The notes below the pieces were generated by a model. It was not told the DNA's origin. It searched no databases and saw only the letters and a program-made list of their open reading frames with translations. A DNA stretch of 64,000 nucleotides, from NCBI GenBank assembly GCA_024195265.1, contig JAJLRJ010000002.1, positions 47,046,371-47,110,370 of the forward strand, read 5' to 3'. Source of the DNA: Dendrophyllia cribrosa (Eukaryota > Cnidaria > Anthozoa > Scleractinia > Dendrophylliidae). Below are positions 47,394 to 60,244 of this stretch, piece after piece; the first letter of the stretch is position 1, and each line of letters begins with the position of its first letter. The translations under genes and the position numbers were made by a program.

Positions 47394-48467
47394 GGTATTT
47401 GCCCAGGGTATATTTGCCCTCTCAGAATATCTTCCAAAAATGTCTCAGTAAGCATCCTGATGTCTAATTTCGAAATCCAAAATTTCAGGTCAATATCTTA
47501 AATCGTTCAGAAGATATGGACATTCAAAATTTCGCCTTTTGACCACTTTTGAGCATTCTGATTGGTTGAATTAGGTCACATGACCCTTTGGCGGGACATT
47601 CAAAATATAGTTTTTTCAAGTGTTTCTGTACCAGAACTGAGTTGTGCTAGCAAATTCAAACGAAAAGCAACTGATTTTGAGGATTGAAAACATTCTTTTA
47701 ATATAATTTTGATCTGTCAAGTCAACAGTTGAGGGAGTTTGACAGCTGTCAATCATAGGGAATTAGCAAATAAGTAAATCACAAAAATGCGTTTTTCTCA
47801 TTCGGATTTTAATATTTTTCGATTCTGTTTTCAGCAGTGCATTTCAACAGCCAATTGGCACAATCGTGTGGTAGGGAACTTGAGTTGCATTAATGTATGA
47901 AAAGTTATGGGAAAATTTGGTTAAAAAAATATAAATCAATGTTTTTCTCGGTAAATTTTGCTTACAACAATGCAACTCAAGTTCCCTACCACATGATTGT
48001 GCCAATTGGCTGTTGAAACGCATTACTGAAAACGGAATCGAAAAATGTTAAAATCCGAATGAGAAAAACGCGTTTTTGTGATTTACTTATTTGCTAATTC
48101 CCTATGATTGACAGCTGTCAAACTCCCTCAACTGTTGACTTGACAGATCAAAATTATATTAAAAGAATGTTTTCAATCCTCAAAATCAGTTGCTTTTCGT
48201 TTGAATTTGCTAGCACAACTCAGTTCTGGTACAGAACACTTGAAAAAACTATATTTTGAATGTCCCGCCAAAGGGTCATGTGACCTAATTCAACCAATCA
48301 GAATGCTCAAAAGTGGTCAAAAGGCCAAATTTTGAATGTCCATATCTTCTGAACGATTTAAGATATTGACCTGAAATTATGGATTTTGAAATAAGACATC
48401 AGGATGCTTATTGAGACATTTTTGGGAGGTATTCAGAGACGACAAATATACCCTGGACAAGTACCTT
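47394..48467. mobile_element. 1,074-bp foldback element with TTAA target duplication
   Basis: Two arms of about 500 bases, about 47394-47893 and 47972-48467, are near-perfect inverted copies around a short centre of about 75 bases. Termini are GGTATTTGCCCAGGGTATA and TATACCCTGGACAAGTACC, flanked by TTAA at 47390-47393 and 48468-48471. Non-coding. Its hairpin potential could explain the assembly break 30 bases to its right. Confidence 0.85.
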
Positions 48468-48500
48468 AAATGGAAAGTTTTATATCATTTTAGAATTTCT

Positions 48501-49000
48501 NNNNNNNNNNNNNNNNNNNNNNNNNNNNNNNNNNNNNNNNNNNNNNNNNNNNNNNNNNNNNNNNNNNNNNNNNNNNNNNNNNNNNNNNNNNNNNNNNNNN
48601 NNNNNNNNNNNNNNNNNNNNNNNNNNNNNNNNNNNNNNNNNNNNNNNNNNNNNNNNNNNNNNNNNNNNNNNNNNNNNNNNNNNNNNNNNNNNNNNNNNNN
48701 NNNNNNNNNNNNNNNNNNNNNNNNNNNNNNNNNNNNNNNNNNNNNNNNNNNNNNNNNNNNNNNNNNNNNNNNNNNNNNNNNNNNNNNNNNNNNNNNNNNN
48801 NNNNNNNNNNNNNNNNNNNNNNNNNNNNNNNNNNNNNNNNNNNNNNNNNNNNNNNNNNNNNNNNNNNNNNNNNNNNNNNNNNNNNNNNNNNNNNNNNNNN
48901 NNNNNNNNNNNNNNNNNNNNNNNNNNNNNNNNNNNNNNNNNNNNNNNNNNNNNNNNNNNNNNNNNNNNNNNNNNNNNNNNNNNNNNNNNNNNNNNNNNNN
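48501..49000. other. Assembly gap (500 N)
   Basis: Exactly 500 N, a conventional scaffold gap whose real size is unknown. Frames spanning it are meaningless. Confidence 0.99.
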
Positions 49001-49689
49001 TTTCCTTGTCCATTCACTGAAAGGTAACGAACTGTCAGTGTCAATTTTACAGTTTAGAGAAGTGAAGTTTGCAAAATATGTCGTCTGAAGCTGATTATCG
49101 TTGGTAAAATTACCCTATTTGCCACAATATGATATATCGAAAAGGGACTTAAGCAGAAATGACCAAAACGAACAAATCTGTTTCATAGAGCGACATGACA
49201 TACGTCAACATTATACGCGGTATTAAAGAAGCTATGCCGCCATTTTCTGGTATCCCTTTGAAGAGCCAAAAACCTTCGTATTTGTATCGAGTCCCGGCGA
49301 TGGAAACCTGAAAATATGGTCTCCTTTTACAATCAATTTTTATACGAAAGCATTGAAGATGTAAATAACTGTCTTTTTGGCTGAGGATGGGCGGGATGGT
49401 AATGGAAAGAATAAAACTTGAAGAAACTGGTCAGTATTTGCAGTAACAAATAATCACAAACGCCGCTTACCATCATAAATAAAATATACCCCCAGAAACA
49501 ACAAAAGCGGAACTTTTGTGGTAACCCTGCCAAGAAAACAAAGCAGTTCTACATTAAAAATATGACAGGACATGGTGCGCCACGTCAAGACAATTAATTT
49601 ATGCCATTTCATTAAGTTGTGACTCATTTGCAAGGAGGGGTCCTGCATCAACTGAATAATGTAAACATCGCGGAGAATGGCTTTTTTAA

Positions 49690-50315
49690 GGTGGCTCCTA
49701 ATAGTTTAAGCATTCCCATCACGATACATCTGATATTCAAGCACAGCTACACCAGTAAAGTTAAGAGAAAACGTTAAGGACAGGTTTGTAAACACTTAAC
49801 CAGTGATCAAATTTAGGTGGCTACGACATCAAAATTTGTTGCCATGGCAACGTCAAAACAGGCCAAAAAGACTCCATTTTCAACATTTTGAGGCTAATAA
49901 CTTCAAAATTACTCGGTGAAATTTTTTGATTTTATATATTTTCGTCTTATAAACATAGCAAACATTTGTGCCAATTTTAAAAAAAAATCTGTACATAGGA
50001 TTCAGAGATATGTCATTTTTACATTAAATTAAGGTAGCTCTGAACTCTATGTACAGAATTTAAAAAAAAATGTTAAAATCTTTTTCTTGCCAATTAAACA
50101 AAAATATATAGAAAACAAAAACTTTCACCATGTAGTTTATAAGTTATTAGCCTCAAATGGTCCAAATAGCGTATATTTTACCCCTTTTCGCGTTGCCATA
50201 GCAACGAATGATGGCGTCATTTGAATACCACTTTGTTGACTGATAAAAGATTTACTGGTTTCAAGTAAAAGACGAGAGGGCAAAAGACGAGAGGGCTGAA
50301 CAATATGGAGCCACC
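49690..50315. mobile_element. TTAA-flanked element, GGTGGCTCC family, copy 2
   Basis: 626 bp; GGTGGCTCC and GGAGCCACC are perfect complements, flanked by TTAA at 49686-49689 and 50316-50319. Internal inverted blocks (AGGCTAATAACTT with AAGTTATTAGCCT) make a second, larger hairpin. Same ends as 21062-21667, with a largely different interior. Confidence 0.8.
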
Positions 50316-50319
50316 TTAA

Positions 50320-52430
50320 ATACACAATTATATCATAGTTTAAAATGATGTTATTCGTATTTCGTTTTCAAGTTCAAGGGAGCTTAGTCTATATTAGAAG
50401 TTTAAACATTGTCCTGTCCTATTGACTACATCATAATAAAATAAAAGAGATTTAAGAAATATGAATTGAAATCCGATGAAAGAAAGGTTTGTGCACTTTT
50501 AGGTCGCGTTAAGCCTGAGGAAGTTTTCACTTAGAAGTCAACTGTTGTGGCAAAGAAATATAGACTAAGAGCTATAGACCAATTTGGGCAAGGAATGGTT
50601 CGTCTGTTTAAGGGGGAAATAGTGTGAACAAGGACAAAAAATCCCTTGGTAAAGTGAAGAACCGGCAACTGTGGCTACAAATTTAACTTACAAATGTCAC
50701 CGAGTACTCGAGAAACTTGCTCGCTAAAGGATTGCAAACGATGTCTCATTTCTAAGCTCAAACATTATACGCGATATAATAGTGAACACTACTTCCTTCA
50801 ATAAACGCCCAATGGTTTATTAGAAACTGAGTTGATTTGACAAGGCGTTAAAAGCAAGGACTAAAAAGTAAAGGCAGGAACAAAGGCTAATGGTACATTT
50901 TTTAAAACAAATGAGTGGTCAAAAGTAAAGTTAACATTCGCTCCTAGCATCCGACGCAACGATATCGTTTTTACTGTTTAATCGAGTCTGTGAAATGAAG
51001 AGGTTGGGGTTCAATAAAGTACAGTACTGCACTTATTTCTTACATATCGTCCTTCCTTTGTCCCAGCGATTAGTATTCGTAAACTGGGTGTCTTTTTCTT
51101 TCCTCTGAAACCAAGACGACGTTGCGGTTCCTAAAAAAGATTCACGAAAAACAAATCAATTGTAATAAGGCTTTGAGAGTAATTTTCTCCTAATCTTTTC
51201 TCATAATTTATCAGTAATCTAAAAAGCTGAATTGAAAGAGGGCTTCTTACCTGTCAAGAATATCACCAGAAATGACGAAAAAAACATGAGCGATTGTATT
51301 TTAAGTGAAATCAGAACTGCCACGTGACAACATGGTTGTCAGTGTTCCATGCAGTATGTGTTTCATGTACCACTGACTACCATGAATATAATAACTGGTT
51401 AACGCATATGCAAGTTTATTTTGGTTTTGCTGAACAGCCTTCAGGGTTCGTAGTGAGATAAGGAAGCAATAACTGTTGCTGATGATTCAAGTCAGAGTCA
51501 GTAAACGAGTTTTCGTTATTTAAACCAGTTCACATGTATTTTGTTCTCATTTGGCACCGGGTATTTTGTAATTTTGTATTAAGCTCAGTATTTGTAAGAA
51601 TACCCTGTATTTGTATAAACCCAATTTTTCAATCTCATTACCAGAAATCGTGGACATTTCGCGCCCGCTTGGAGTAGTCAGCGGAGTGTCCTACTGCAGT
51701 AGGATTGAAAGCAAACAAGATGGCGGCAAGGACTTCGGGGAATCAAGTTCCTCACAAACTCTTGCATAATTTAAGCACAGTTGACCTTTTTTATGACGGA
51801 GAAAGGAAGAGAAAATATATAAAAAATATCAGACATGATCGCGAAACCTTTCAAGAGAAGCTATGAACGAATATTTTGTTTTGATTTACTCAGTTTTACA
51901 GTCTGGTTTATATTTGGCGCCTGATCTTCGTAAAAATCTTCGTTTTTACAGCTGTTTTGGAAGTACCTTGTCGGCATGAAATGGCTCTTTGTACGAGCGA
52001 TTTGAAAACAAAAAGCTATGCTGTATTCAATACGAGTTAGAGTAAATTGACTTATTCAAGGGTTGTTCTTCAAATCAACGAGCATTTGGCATAGGGTTCA
52101 CCATTTTTAGAGACAATGTATGGCAAAAATAGCGTCGAACAAGCATCAGAATGGAGACATCTCGGGAAGTAAGTAGCCTAACGGCTTACCAGTTGTTTTC
52201 AAGTTAGATGCATTGCATAATCGACACAGAACACCTATCGAGTTAAAGCTACGGGATCTGTAAGCTCGTATTTGTTTTATTTTAGAAAGTTTTCAATTTC
52301 CCATACATTCTCTTACACGATTCTGGTGCCATTAACGACGTACCGCGCACGCGCGTCCGCCATTTTGTCCCAGATTTCTGGCAATGCTTCCATGTATATT
52401 TATTGTCAATACAATAAAAAGAAAATTACA
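50320..52430. other. Intergenic, no gene recognised
   Basis: No exon with recognisable protein. ACAAGATGGCGGCAAGG near 51717 and CCGCCATTTTG near 52359 are YY1-like motifs in relatively GC-rich stretches, so an unannotated promoter is possible. Nothing further can be supported. Confidence 0.35.
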
Positions 52431-52436
52431 CGTTAG

Positions 52437-52553
52437 CTCGAAGATATGAATTTTATGTTCTCTTGGCGATATCTCACACTATATCGTTCGCTGCGCTCAC
52501 TCATGAGCTATTGCTCTTGCCACTCGAACATAAAATTCATATATTCTCCCCAC
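52437..52553. repeat. Imperfect palindrome with TGAATTTTATGTTC arms
   Basis: ATATGAATTTTATGTTC near the left pairs with GAACATAAAATTCATAT near the right. The centre contains TCGTTCGCTGCGCTCACTC. Small foldback repeat. Confidence 0.6.
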
Positions 52554-52848
52554 CGTTTAATATCCTCTATGTATTGTAGAATATAAAGTTCTGTATTACA
52601 ACCTGAGCGAAAGTCATCTTCGTAGTCATGTGAATTGTGAATCGTCAGTTGATACTATGAATATCTGCAAAATCACGAGTGTTTTGGCTAAAATATGCAC
52701 AAAATTAAGTACAAAGACGCCGGTGCAAAGGCTAAGAGGGGCGTGCCTGGTGGGAGGATGCACCAGTTTGGATGTGACTGGTCTCAGTAGTCGTCATGAC
52801 ACTTTACAATCAGCTGAATAGCTATATTTTTTCGGTAATGTAGCAGCT

Positions 52849-52992
52849 CTGAGAAACCTCTATTTTCATTGGCCTTGTAAAACACAGCTGCTATTGTTTT
52901 TAGGGCTAGGGTCCATTGTTGTGTTGTTTGTTCTATTCAGTTCTCTCGAAGGGTATCGAACCAATGGTGTGAGACCTTACGAGAGCTGCTAC
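52849..52992. mobile_element. Short MITE with GTAGCAGCTCT ends
   Basis: TGTAGCAGCTCT at the left pairs with AGAGCTGCTACA at the right. The interior ATTGTTTTTAGGGCTAG block is shared with 22597-22740. The 64-residue frame across it is repeat-derived. Confidence 0.65.
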
Positions 52993-53215
52993 ATATATTT
53001 TTTCACTTCTGCAAGATTCATGCGTAGCACAGCCTTCTTTTATAAAACATTCAATAGTAACAACGTGGTTTGCAGGAACGACGACTGAATGAAAGAAGTA
53101 ACTCTTCTCCATGTCGGACATCTTATCTTGTTACTGAAAATATACCATAAAAGTCTGTAGGCATGCGCATGAGTATAGGCTACTTGGAACCTCTTGTTCT
53201 TTTAACCCTATCCAG

Positions 53216-54455
53216 ACCGAGCTTTTTTGGACCGTCTGGGACCGGGGGGGGGGGGGGGGGGGGGGGCTCCAGAAGCCCACCCTATGTAACTTTGAAACCG
53301 CTTATGCTATGGCCACCAAATTTACACAGGATAATGTTGTCATGAATTCTAGTAACTACAGATACTTTGGTGTCATAATGACGTAACGTGACGTCATTAT
53401 GACGTCATATAGTCGATTTTATTGGCTAAAAAGTCTTTCATCAATATTTTCTCAATTCTGAACATATAGCAACAAGACTTTAACAGCTACCTATTTGATG
53501 AAAGTCTTACGTTTACTAACACTTTTGGTGTTGTTAACAATAACAGTGACGTCATTATGACGTCATATACAATGAAATAACCAACTGAAACGTTCTATAA
53601 GGCATATCTCTGAAACAAACGGTAGTGTTCATACCAAACTTTCACATATTGATGCAGGAGTAAAAGTAAATGAATTCGTACACTTTGTTGCTATGGTAAC
53701 AGCGTGTGACGTCATAGAAGTGATGTGTACATGTTCTTAAAAGCTGGAACAGTTATCTTTGCAAATTATGGCTTTTCATGTACGTAATGAATTAAAAAAA
53801 GCTTTCTCAAGTGAAAACGACATTTTTATGATATTTTGACAATAAATGTTTAGAGATAATGGAATTACACAGACACGTAATATACTAGAAATAAATTCTT
53901 GGATCCGCCATCTTGGATCCGCCATCTTGAATTAGTCCAAACGTGTTTATTTTGGTAAAAAACACCGAAAAATAAAGCAAATGGACTGCTAAAGCTTAGT
54001 GTATTGTGGGCAAATGTTTTACAATCCAAATATGAACCAATAATAATATTATAGAGAGAAACGACCTTTAGTAAACCTTCGACCCGCCATCCTGGATTTT
54101 GACATTTCATATTCCACATTTTCCTAAAATTACCGTTAATTAACCTTAATTAATAAACAATTATACATAATTTGATCAATTATCGCTAAATTAAGTGGGA
54201 AATATTAATTCAATAAGAAATCTTTGAAATAATCTTGATTAAAGCGAAAAATGCTAATTTTGTAAAACATAGGTGTCAAAAAGCGGTTGCTATGGAAACG
54301 TCAATGTCGGTGGACAAAAGACGCTAACGTGAAAATGTTCCCAGATAAATTTTAGGAAAAGTCACCAAATTTGGTGGTCATTGCATCGACCGTTTTGAAA
54401 CGAAACAACTTCAAAGTTCGAGCGGGCTCCAAAAGCCCCCCCGGTCTGGATAGGG
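53216..54455. mobile_element. 1.24-kb TTAA-flanked element with CCCTATCCAGACCG ends
   Basis: CCCTATCCAGACCG at the left pairs with CGGTCTGGATAGGG at the right, flanked by TTAA at 53212-53215 and 54456-54459. A 5'-CCC end with TTAA target fits piggyBac-type non-autonomous elements; this is inference. It carries a 23-G tract (53244-53266) and repeated GATCCGCCATCTTG motifs near 53900. No transposase frame. Confidence 0.8.
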
Positions 54456-54459
54456 TTAA

Positions 54460-55257
54460 TGTTCTTAATAATTCGCGCTTCTTTTCAACCCCTATTCCAG
54501 ATACGAAATGGTAGGCGGCATTCCGTCATTTTGACTTTCCTTTAAAATGAGAAATTACCGTCACGACCGGATGTATAACATATAGAGTTATCGATGTCGA
54601 GAGCGCTGTGACCATATTTGGGGAGATTGGATTCAACCGGAAGACAGCCCAACATGTGTTGCAGTTTCAGTGCACGGTAAGTTAGTCCTTTCTGAGTAGA
54701 ATTATTTCGACTGTTTCCCTTGGGTTTGTATCCTATTCTAAAATTCTACATCTGCTTTGGTAACATATTGTGGTTTAATTGAGTAGCGAGGAATATATTT
54801 CGGAAGGGATTATTACAAAAGGGAGCAGTCAACTGAATGCAATTTATGTTAGATTAGACAGTGTGCTGTATTGATTAGGTATCGTGCACTTTTGATTATC
54901 GCAATTACGACGGTCGAAATGATCTGTTTATTATTATCTCACCCTTAATTAAATAATATTTATAACTCATTACCATGTAGTTATTTTCAGCAGCCTATGC
55001 ATACATACACCAGTTCTGATTCAGTATTCATTTTTTGTATATTTCACATGAGATCGGTTAAAATCATAAATATACATTTTTTGTGCCTTGGTTCTCTTGC
55101 ATTATTGTACAACTGTCTCCTCAACATGCACATTAATTGTTAAATACTTAATATACGGGATTTAGATATAGGTGAAGGAGGTCATCTTTGTTGAATAAGG
55201 CCCTGCGACCCATCTACACCTTTGAACATTTTCTGACCTCAGCGTCCATCACATAGT
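54460..55257. other. Intergenic, 3' flank of the second CAP gene
   Basis: AT-rich sequence. On the minus strand an AATAAA (54927-54932) lies about 330 bases after the CAP gene stop and could be its poly(A) signal. No other exon seen. Confidence 0.35.
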
Positions 55258-58200
55258 TTATATGTGATGGTGGGAATGGTGGTAGGAAGAAAGACGTCGC
55301 TTTTTGGTCTCGTTTTCGTTGTTTTTCAAGTGGTTTCGCTTATCCCACTGGGCCCCATGAAAATCGACCGAGTTTGATAGCGCACTTTCAATAGTATTCC
55401 TTCTTTGGCAGTAAGCCCCATTGAAACTTCCCCGCTTGACGTTCACCTTCAGTCTCTGTCCCCCTATGATGTTGCCAGCCGGCTTGTATCGTCCTACAAC
55501 GTAAACGCATTCGTATCCAGGAAATTTGGCATTCTTTCCCACAGCGTAACCCACCCCGAGCTTCCTACTTCCTGACCACACGATTTCAGTGAAATGGCCG
55601 GTGCTGGGAACAGCTTTTGGCTGATCGAAATTGTACTCACAGACTTCGTCGTACCTGTAACATTTAACATGCGCATTAGTCGTCCATTTTATAGTTAAGC
55701 CATCCACACGTGATTCTGCGTCTAGGAGGTTTCGTAGCACCCACAGTAATAGTTAAATTATTTGAAGAAAAGTATATTAACTACTGGTAAAAGATCTGTC
55801 TCGAAAGAAAGTGGATGGTATGCTTTTTTGCTGCCTTTTTTTTAAGCTAACTTTACAATACCGATTTCCAGTCATGTTAGTGAAAGGAATTTCCTAATTA
55901 ATTTTTCAAAGACAAAAAAGCGAAAAGTTCTCGAGATTCCAACCCAGTTTTTTTTAGTTTCGAGTTCGAAGTCACTGCATGTATAAACGTGAAGACCATT
56001 ATTTCGATGAATAAATATGTCACTAAGATCAAGTACCCTTTTCAAACAAATTTTGCTATCAAAGAATTTCCCTTTGATTTACGTTCCAAGTGATGTCGCA
56101 GACTAATCGATCTGGTCAAATAAGTGCGGTTGTACTGCGTGCGTCCCCTGACCACCAAGCATCGATTCAGCGTATTATCACTTTAGTTTTTGTTCGGTGA
56201 GCACTCTTTACCTGTTACAGGTCTATTATAATGTACTTTGTTCGTATAGTGCATTGTTCTCAAATGAATACAAATCAAATGCAATACATCCTATTGGCAA
56301 GAATCCACTAAAGCCTCTCGCCGGTGCAAACGTTTACGGTATATTGATTTGTATTGCTCTTACCATCGCTTAGCAACATTCTTCGCCATTGTGACTATTC
56401 TTCCGTATTTAAGCGGTCCATCTTGCACCGGTGCGCAAGACATTCCAATGTTTTCACCTAGTCCCTTCTTGGCAAGGATTTCGCTTGACTGATGTTTCAG
56501 AACACCTTCAAAGGCGATTTCTTGGGCAAACTTTCGGGCGTCACAGATCATTTGGCCATCAAGATGTAGATCAGGAGAGCCATGCGTTCGACGGTATGCA
56601 TTGTGGGCTTTCAGTACCTCCTTGGCAAGTATTATGATGTTTACTAAAATGAATTAACATCCAGAATATTTGAAGTATTTTTAAGGTATATTTGTCCACA
56701 TCACATTGTAATTATGATTATCATCATTCAACATTATCAGTATTAGCATCAGGATCAGCATCATGGTCATTATCATCGTCATTATCATCACCTTCATCGT
56801 CATCGTCATCTTCATCATTTTTATTGACATGGAAATCAAAATCATCACGCATCATCACCTTCACTATCACCATCCCTCTTATAATCACTACTGTCAAATC
56901 TTCATCTACATCGTTATCGTTATCATAAACATCATTATCAACATCTCCTTCGCCATGGATATCACAATCATCACGATCCCTATCAATAACACCACAATAC
57001 CCCTTGACATTACCATTGTGATTGTCATCATCATCACTACCATTATGATTCTTTATTCTCAACTACACACTAGCTTTTTTGATGATTGTGATGTTGTCTG
57101 CAAAAAAAATAGAAATAAATAATTTACCATTTACTGGTGATTCACAGGCTCCTTTTGTTGGCACTCTACGGGAGGGACTCGGTTGACTAACCGGCGGCGT
57201 AGGAAGAGTTGTTGCTGATGTGAAAACAGGACTGGTTGGTTGGGCACTGGTCAAAGCAGGAGCTGTAGTTGCGGGAGAGGTTATTTGACTTGTAGGTACA
57301 GATGTTCCAACTGCACTTGTTGGAGCTGTACCTAAAGTGGTGGGAGCTACAGACGTCGATAAGTTGGTTGGACTTGATGTAGGTGCGGATGATGTTGCAG
57401 CACCAGCACTTGTGGTTCCTGCTACAGTTGTTGTAATAGCAGCCCCAGTGGTCGGCCCCGATGTTACTGCTGGAGTGGTCGGACCTACCGTAGTTGCTGA
57501 TGTAACCATTGTCGTTGGCGTTCCGGATGATGACGTCGTTGAAACGGCTCCGGTCGGTCCTGTCGTGGTTGCGCTGGTTGTCGAACCCGCTGACGGAGTT
57601 CCGGCTGTGGATGATGGAGCAGGTGATATAGTACTGGGTGCTGTTGATGCTGGTGATGATGTTGGAGATGTTGTGGCAGATGGGTCTCCTAAATTCTTAT
57701 TAGGACCTTGCATTGTGAGATCTAGTTTGACTTTCCCATTGTTTAAGCGTGCTATTCCTTGTACTTTGAATCCACCAGTTAAAGCTGCATCCTTTTGTCC
57801 TAGTGAGAAATTCGACGTGAAAATAACTAATTCTAGCATTTTACGAATGCATGCACATTTGCCTTAGATATATGCCATAACTTAACTGACAGAAACTGCC
57901 TTTATTCTCAACACCTTGAAAGGAAATGGTAAAAACAAATATATTTATAAAAAAGGGATAATTATATTTATTTCATTTGGATTGAACTTCACTCAATTCC
58001 AAAAACACAAATACAAAGTTTATTTATTTTAGGGTACAAATCCCAGTCTTTGAGTGCGAGTACGTCCCTAAAAGTAAAGTTGTCCAAAAATAAGATTATC
58101 TTAGTTTCCGTACGCACGTAAGATTAACGTTGAAAATCAGCAAACGTATTTTGTTTTGTTTCTATTTGAAAGCGGGATAATACAGAAGTGTCAATTTCTT

Positions 58201-58450
58201 CCTTTTTGTGATGTACCTAATTTACTGTTTCTTATTACCCCGTTTTTCATTAATAGCGATAAATTTTAAGGCTGTTAACTTAGAGAACATACTAATTCGT
58301 ACCTTTATTTTTCAAGCCAAATAAGTTTCCCCACAACTTGTTATTCCCATTCCATAACTTCGGTTTCAAAATCCTGTTGGGCCGATTGTTTGCTTGCAAA
58401 CACTCGTTTAGGGGTGCAAAAAACAAGAAAAACAACAGGAGGATTGTCAT
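55258..58450 (-). CDS. Secreted CAP (SCP/PR-1) domain protein with mucin-like linker, complete four-exon gene
   Basis: Minus-strand exons in order: 58450-58303, 57799-57128, 56643-56364, 55654-55258; 1,497 nt, 498 aa plus stop, all GT-AG, phases 1-1-2. Residues 1-20 are a strong signal peptide (MTILLLFFLFFAPL start). A short basic segment with several Asn, Lys and Gly follows, then about 170 residues (roughly 90-262) almost entirely Thr, Ser, Ala, Pro, Gly and Val, typical of heavily O-glycosylated mucin-like stalks. The CAP domain (from about 274) has HNAYRRTHGSP, GENIGMSC, GHFTEIVW and CVYVVGRYKPAGN. The C-terminus is a basic tail ending in a His/Ser cluster (YHHSHHHI). No transmembrane segment or GPI-type hydrophobic end is seen, so it should be secreted. 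The junction phases and split Trp codon match the CAP gene at 34.9 kb, but linker sequence is unrelated. Likely a mucus or matrix component; function inferred only. Confidence 0.92.
56700..57062. repeat. ATC/ATT-rich simple repeat in CAP gene intron
   Basis: About 360 bases of irregular (ATC)n, (ATT)n and CATCATCGTC blocks in intron 2 of the minus-strand CAP gene. Open frames on both strands (Asp/Asn-rich on minus, Ile-rich on plus) are artefacts of the repeat. Confidence 0.85.
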
Positions 58451-60240
58451 TGTCCTTCCTTCTTTAGGGAAAGAACTACTGAAGATGAAACGCCTGCTAA
58501 ATTGAATTAAAAAAAATTACTACATTATAACCTGTTAAAAAAGACATTACCGAAATATTAAGTTCCTTATCTAATTTTGCAAGTCGTGTTTAAAACACTC
58601 TAACTATAATGTAGAATATTTTATTGTGGCTCGTATTATGTGTTTGGGGCAAAATAAGTATGTTAAAAACACAAAAACGAAATTTTAAGACAAACAGCCT
58701 TTAATTGTCCGAGTCGATCTAGTTAGTCAAAACCAAAGGAGCAATGGACTTATTGTAGCAAGAAACATCAAACATATATTCTTATAAAGCAAATGGCGTA
58801 AAAAAAATTAACGTATATTTATGTTACATTGTAGAAATATTTTGCAGTTAACGTTGTTTATACACTTAAAAACTTAGAGAAGTTTAGAGACAAATTGTTC
58901 AAAATTACCCAGGCTATGCACGCAGTGCTGGCCTTAAAGTTAGCAAATTCTACGGATCTATTGTTTCCGCTGATTCCAGATTTTGATTTTGATTACTCTA
59001 ATTACTTAATACCACACCGAGAGACGGTTAAAAGAGGAAAGGATTCAACCATACAAATTACAAATCACCTACCTATTACGCGTTCCTTGTTAAAATGTAT
59101 GGTTAGATACCTTGTTATGGCTTTCACTCTATGGGTAGCTATCGACGATGAAACACATCCGTGAGCGAATGCGCTTGTGGCGTCCCAGGAACGCCCCTTG
59201 GGGTGGTGGCGTAACTGTTTTCGGTGAAGTGGGCGTGGCAGTAATTTGTAGTTCATGAGTTAATTAACGTTAACACGAATTTTTTCTTTAACAAAAGTTA
59301 TGTATATTAGATTTATACATTTATAAAAATAAGCGTGTTTTCGTTAACTTGGCTAATTTCTGCCCTAAATAACTAACACTGTTTGAAAAGCGCTTTAAAA
59401 TAAGAGTAGTTAAAAAAAAACAGTAAAGCCTTTCAGTAAGACGATACGTATTTAGTTGCAGCTTTAGTTATTAACGACGTATGGCATGAGAGCATAACAC
59501 AATAACTTAGACAGTTTAGTCACTTTTTCCATAGTTAAAAACGGTGTATAGTCGATCCCTTGCTGAAAATCCATCAATAAAATCGCCGTCTATTTGTTGC
59601 AAATATATGTTAATAAAAATAATTTAATTTGATAATTAGATCTATGCTGGCAATTGCCATGTAGGCGTTCGCGATAGTCTGGTTGCATGACAGCGAGCAC
59701 GTGATGTATTTGTGGCCACCCGCGGAAGTATTATATCAGCGGTAGAAAGTGCTGCATCAAAAGGGCAGCAAGAGGGCCATGTGTTAGAAGGTCTGTGTTT
59801 TTTTTTCGCGTGACATTGCCCCTTTAAAGATTTAGTCGTCTTTTAGAAAAGCGAGGTTAATAAATTTGTCGTGCCTCAGGAGCTAAGCCGCGCGAATTCG
59901 AGCGAAAAATATATTTATATATATACTCGATGGTGTCCTGCAGTTGCCTGGCAACAATGTAGTACTTTTTCATGTAAGCCTATATAGTAGCATTGTAAAC
60001 AAAGATGGCGGACGGTAAACGGTACGCGAACCATCGAAAGGACCTTTTACCAACGTTTTGGTTGCAATTAAGAAGACGAAGTGGAATGGCGAAAAGCCTC
60101 ATACGCAAATCGATACGTACGTATTTCTAGTAGGTTTTTATTTTAGTGTAAGTTTAGTGTAAATCATGGTCAAATTGTTGTTTTCATCAGTTCTGACCAA
60201 TTGAAAATCATTGGCCAACCTCGTTTAAAAATAATCCCAT
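58451..60240. other. Intergenic between the two minus-strand CAP genes, no gene seen
   Basis: AT-rich, with the presumed promoter of the second CAP gene at its left end. The plus-strand frame at 58895-59164 has no recognisable domain. AAGATGGCGGAC near 60002 is another YY1-like motif without a supported gene. Confidence 0.4.
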
Positions 60241-60244
60241 TGGC

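Noticed and set aside
48411..49088. 225-, 177- and 184-residue frames
   Set aside because: They consist of the N gap.
56724..57122. Asp/Asn-rich and Ile-rich frames on both strands
   Set aside because: Simple-repeat artefacts inside the CAP gene intron.
57337..57867. 176-residue plus-strand Val/Asp/Ala-rich frame
   Set aside because: Antisense shadow of the Thr/Ser/Ala linker exon of the minus-strand CAP gene.
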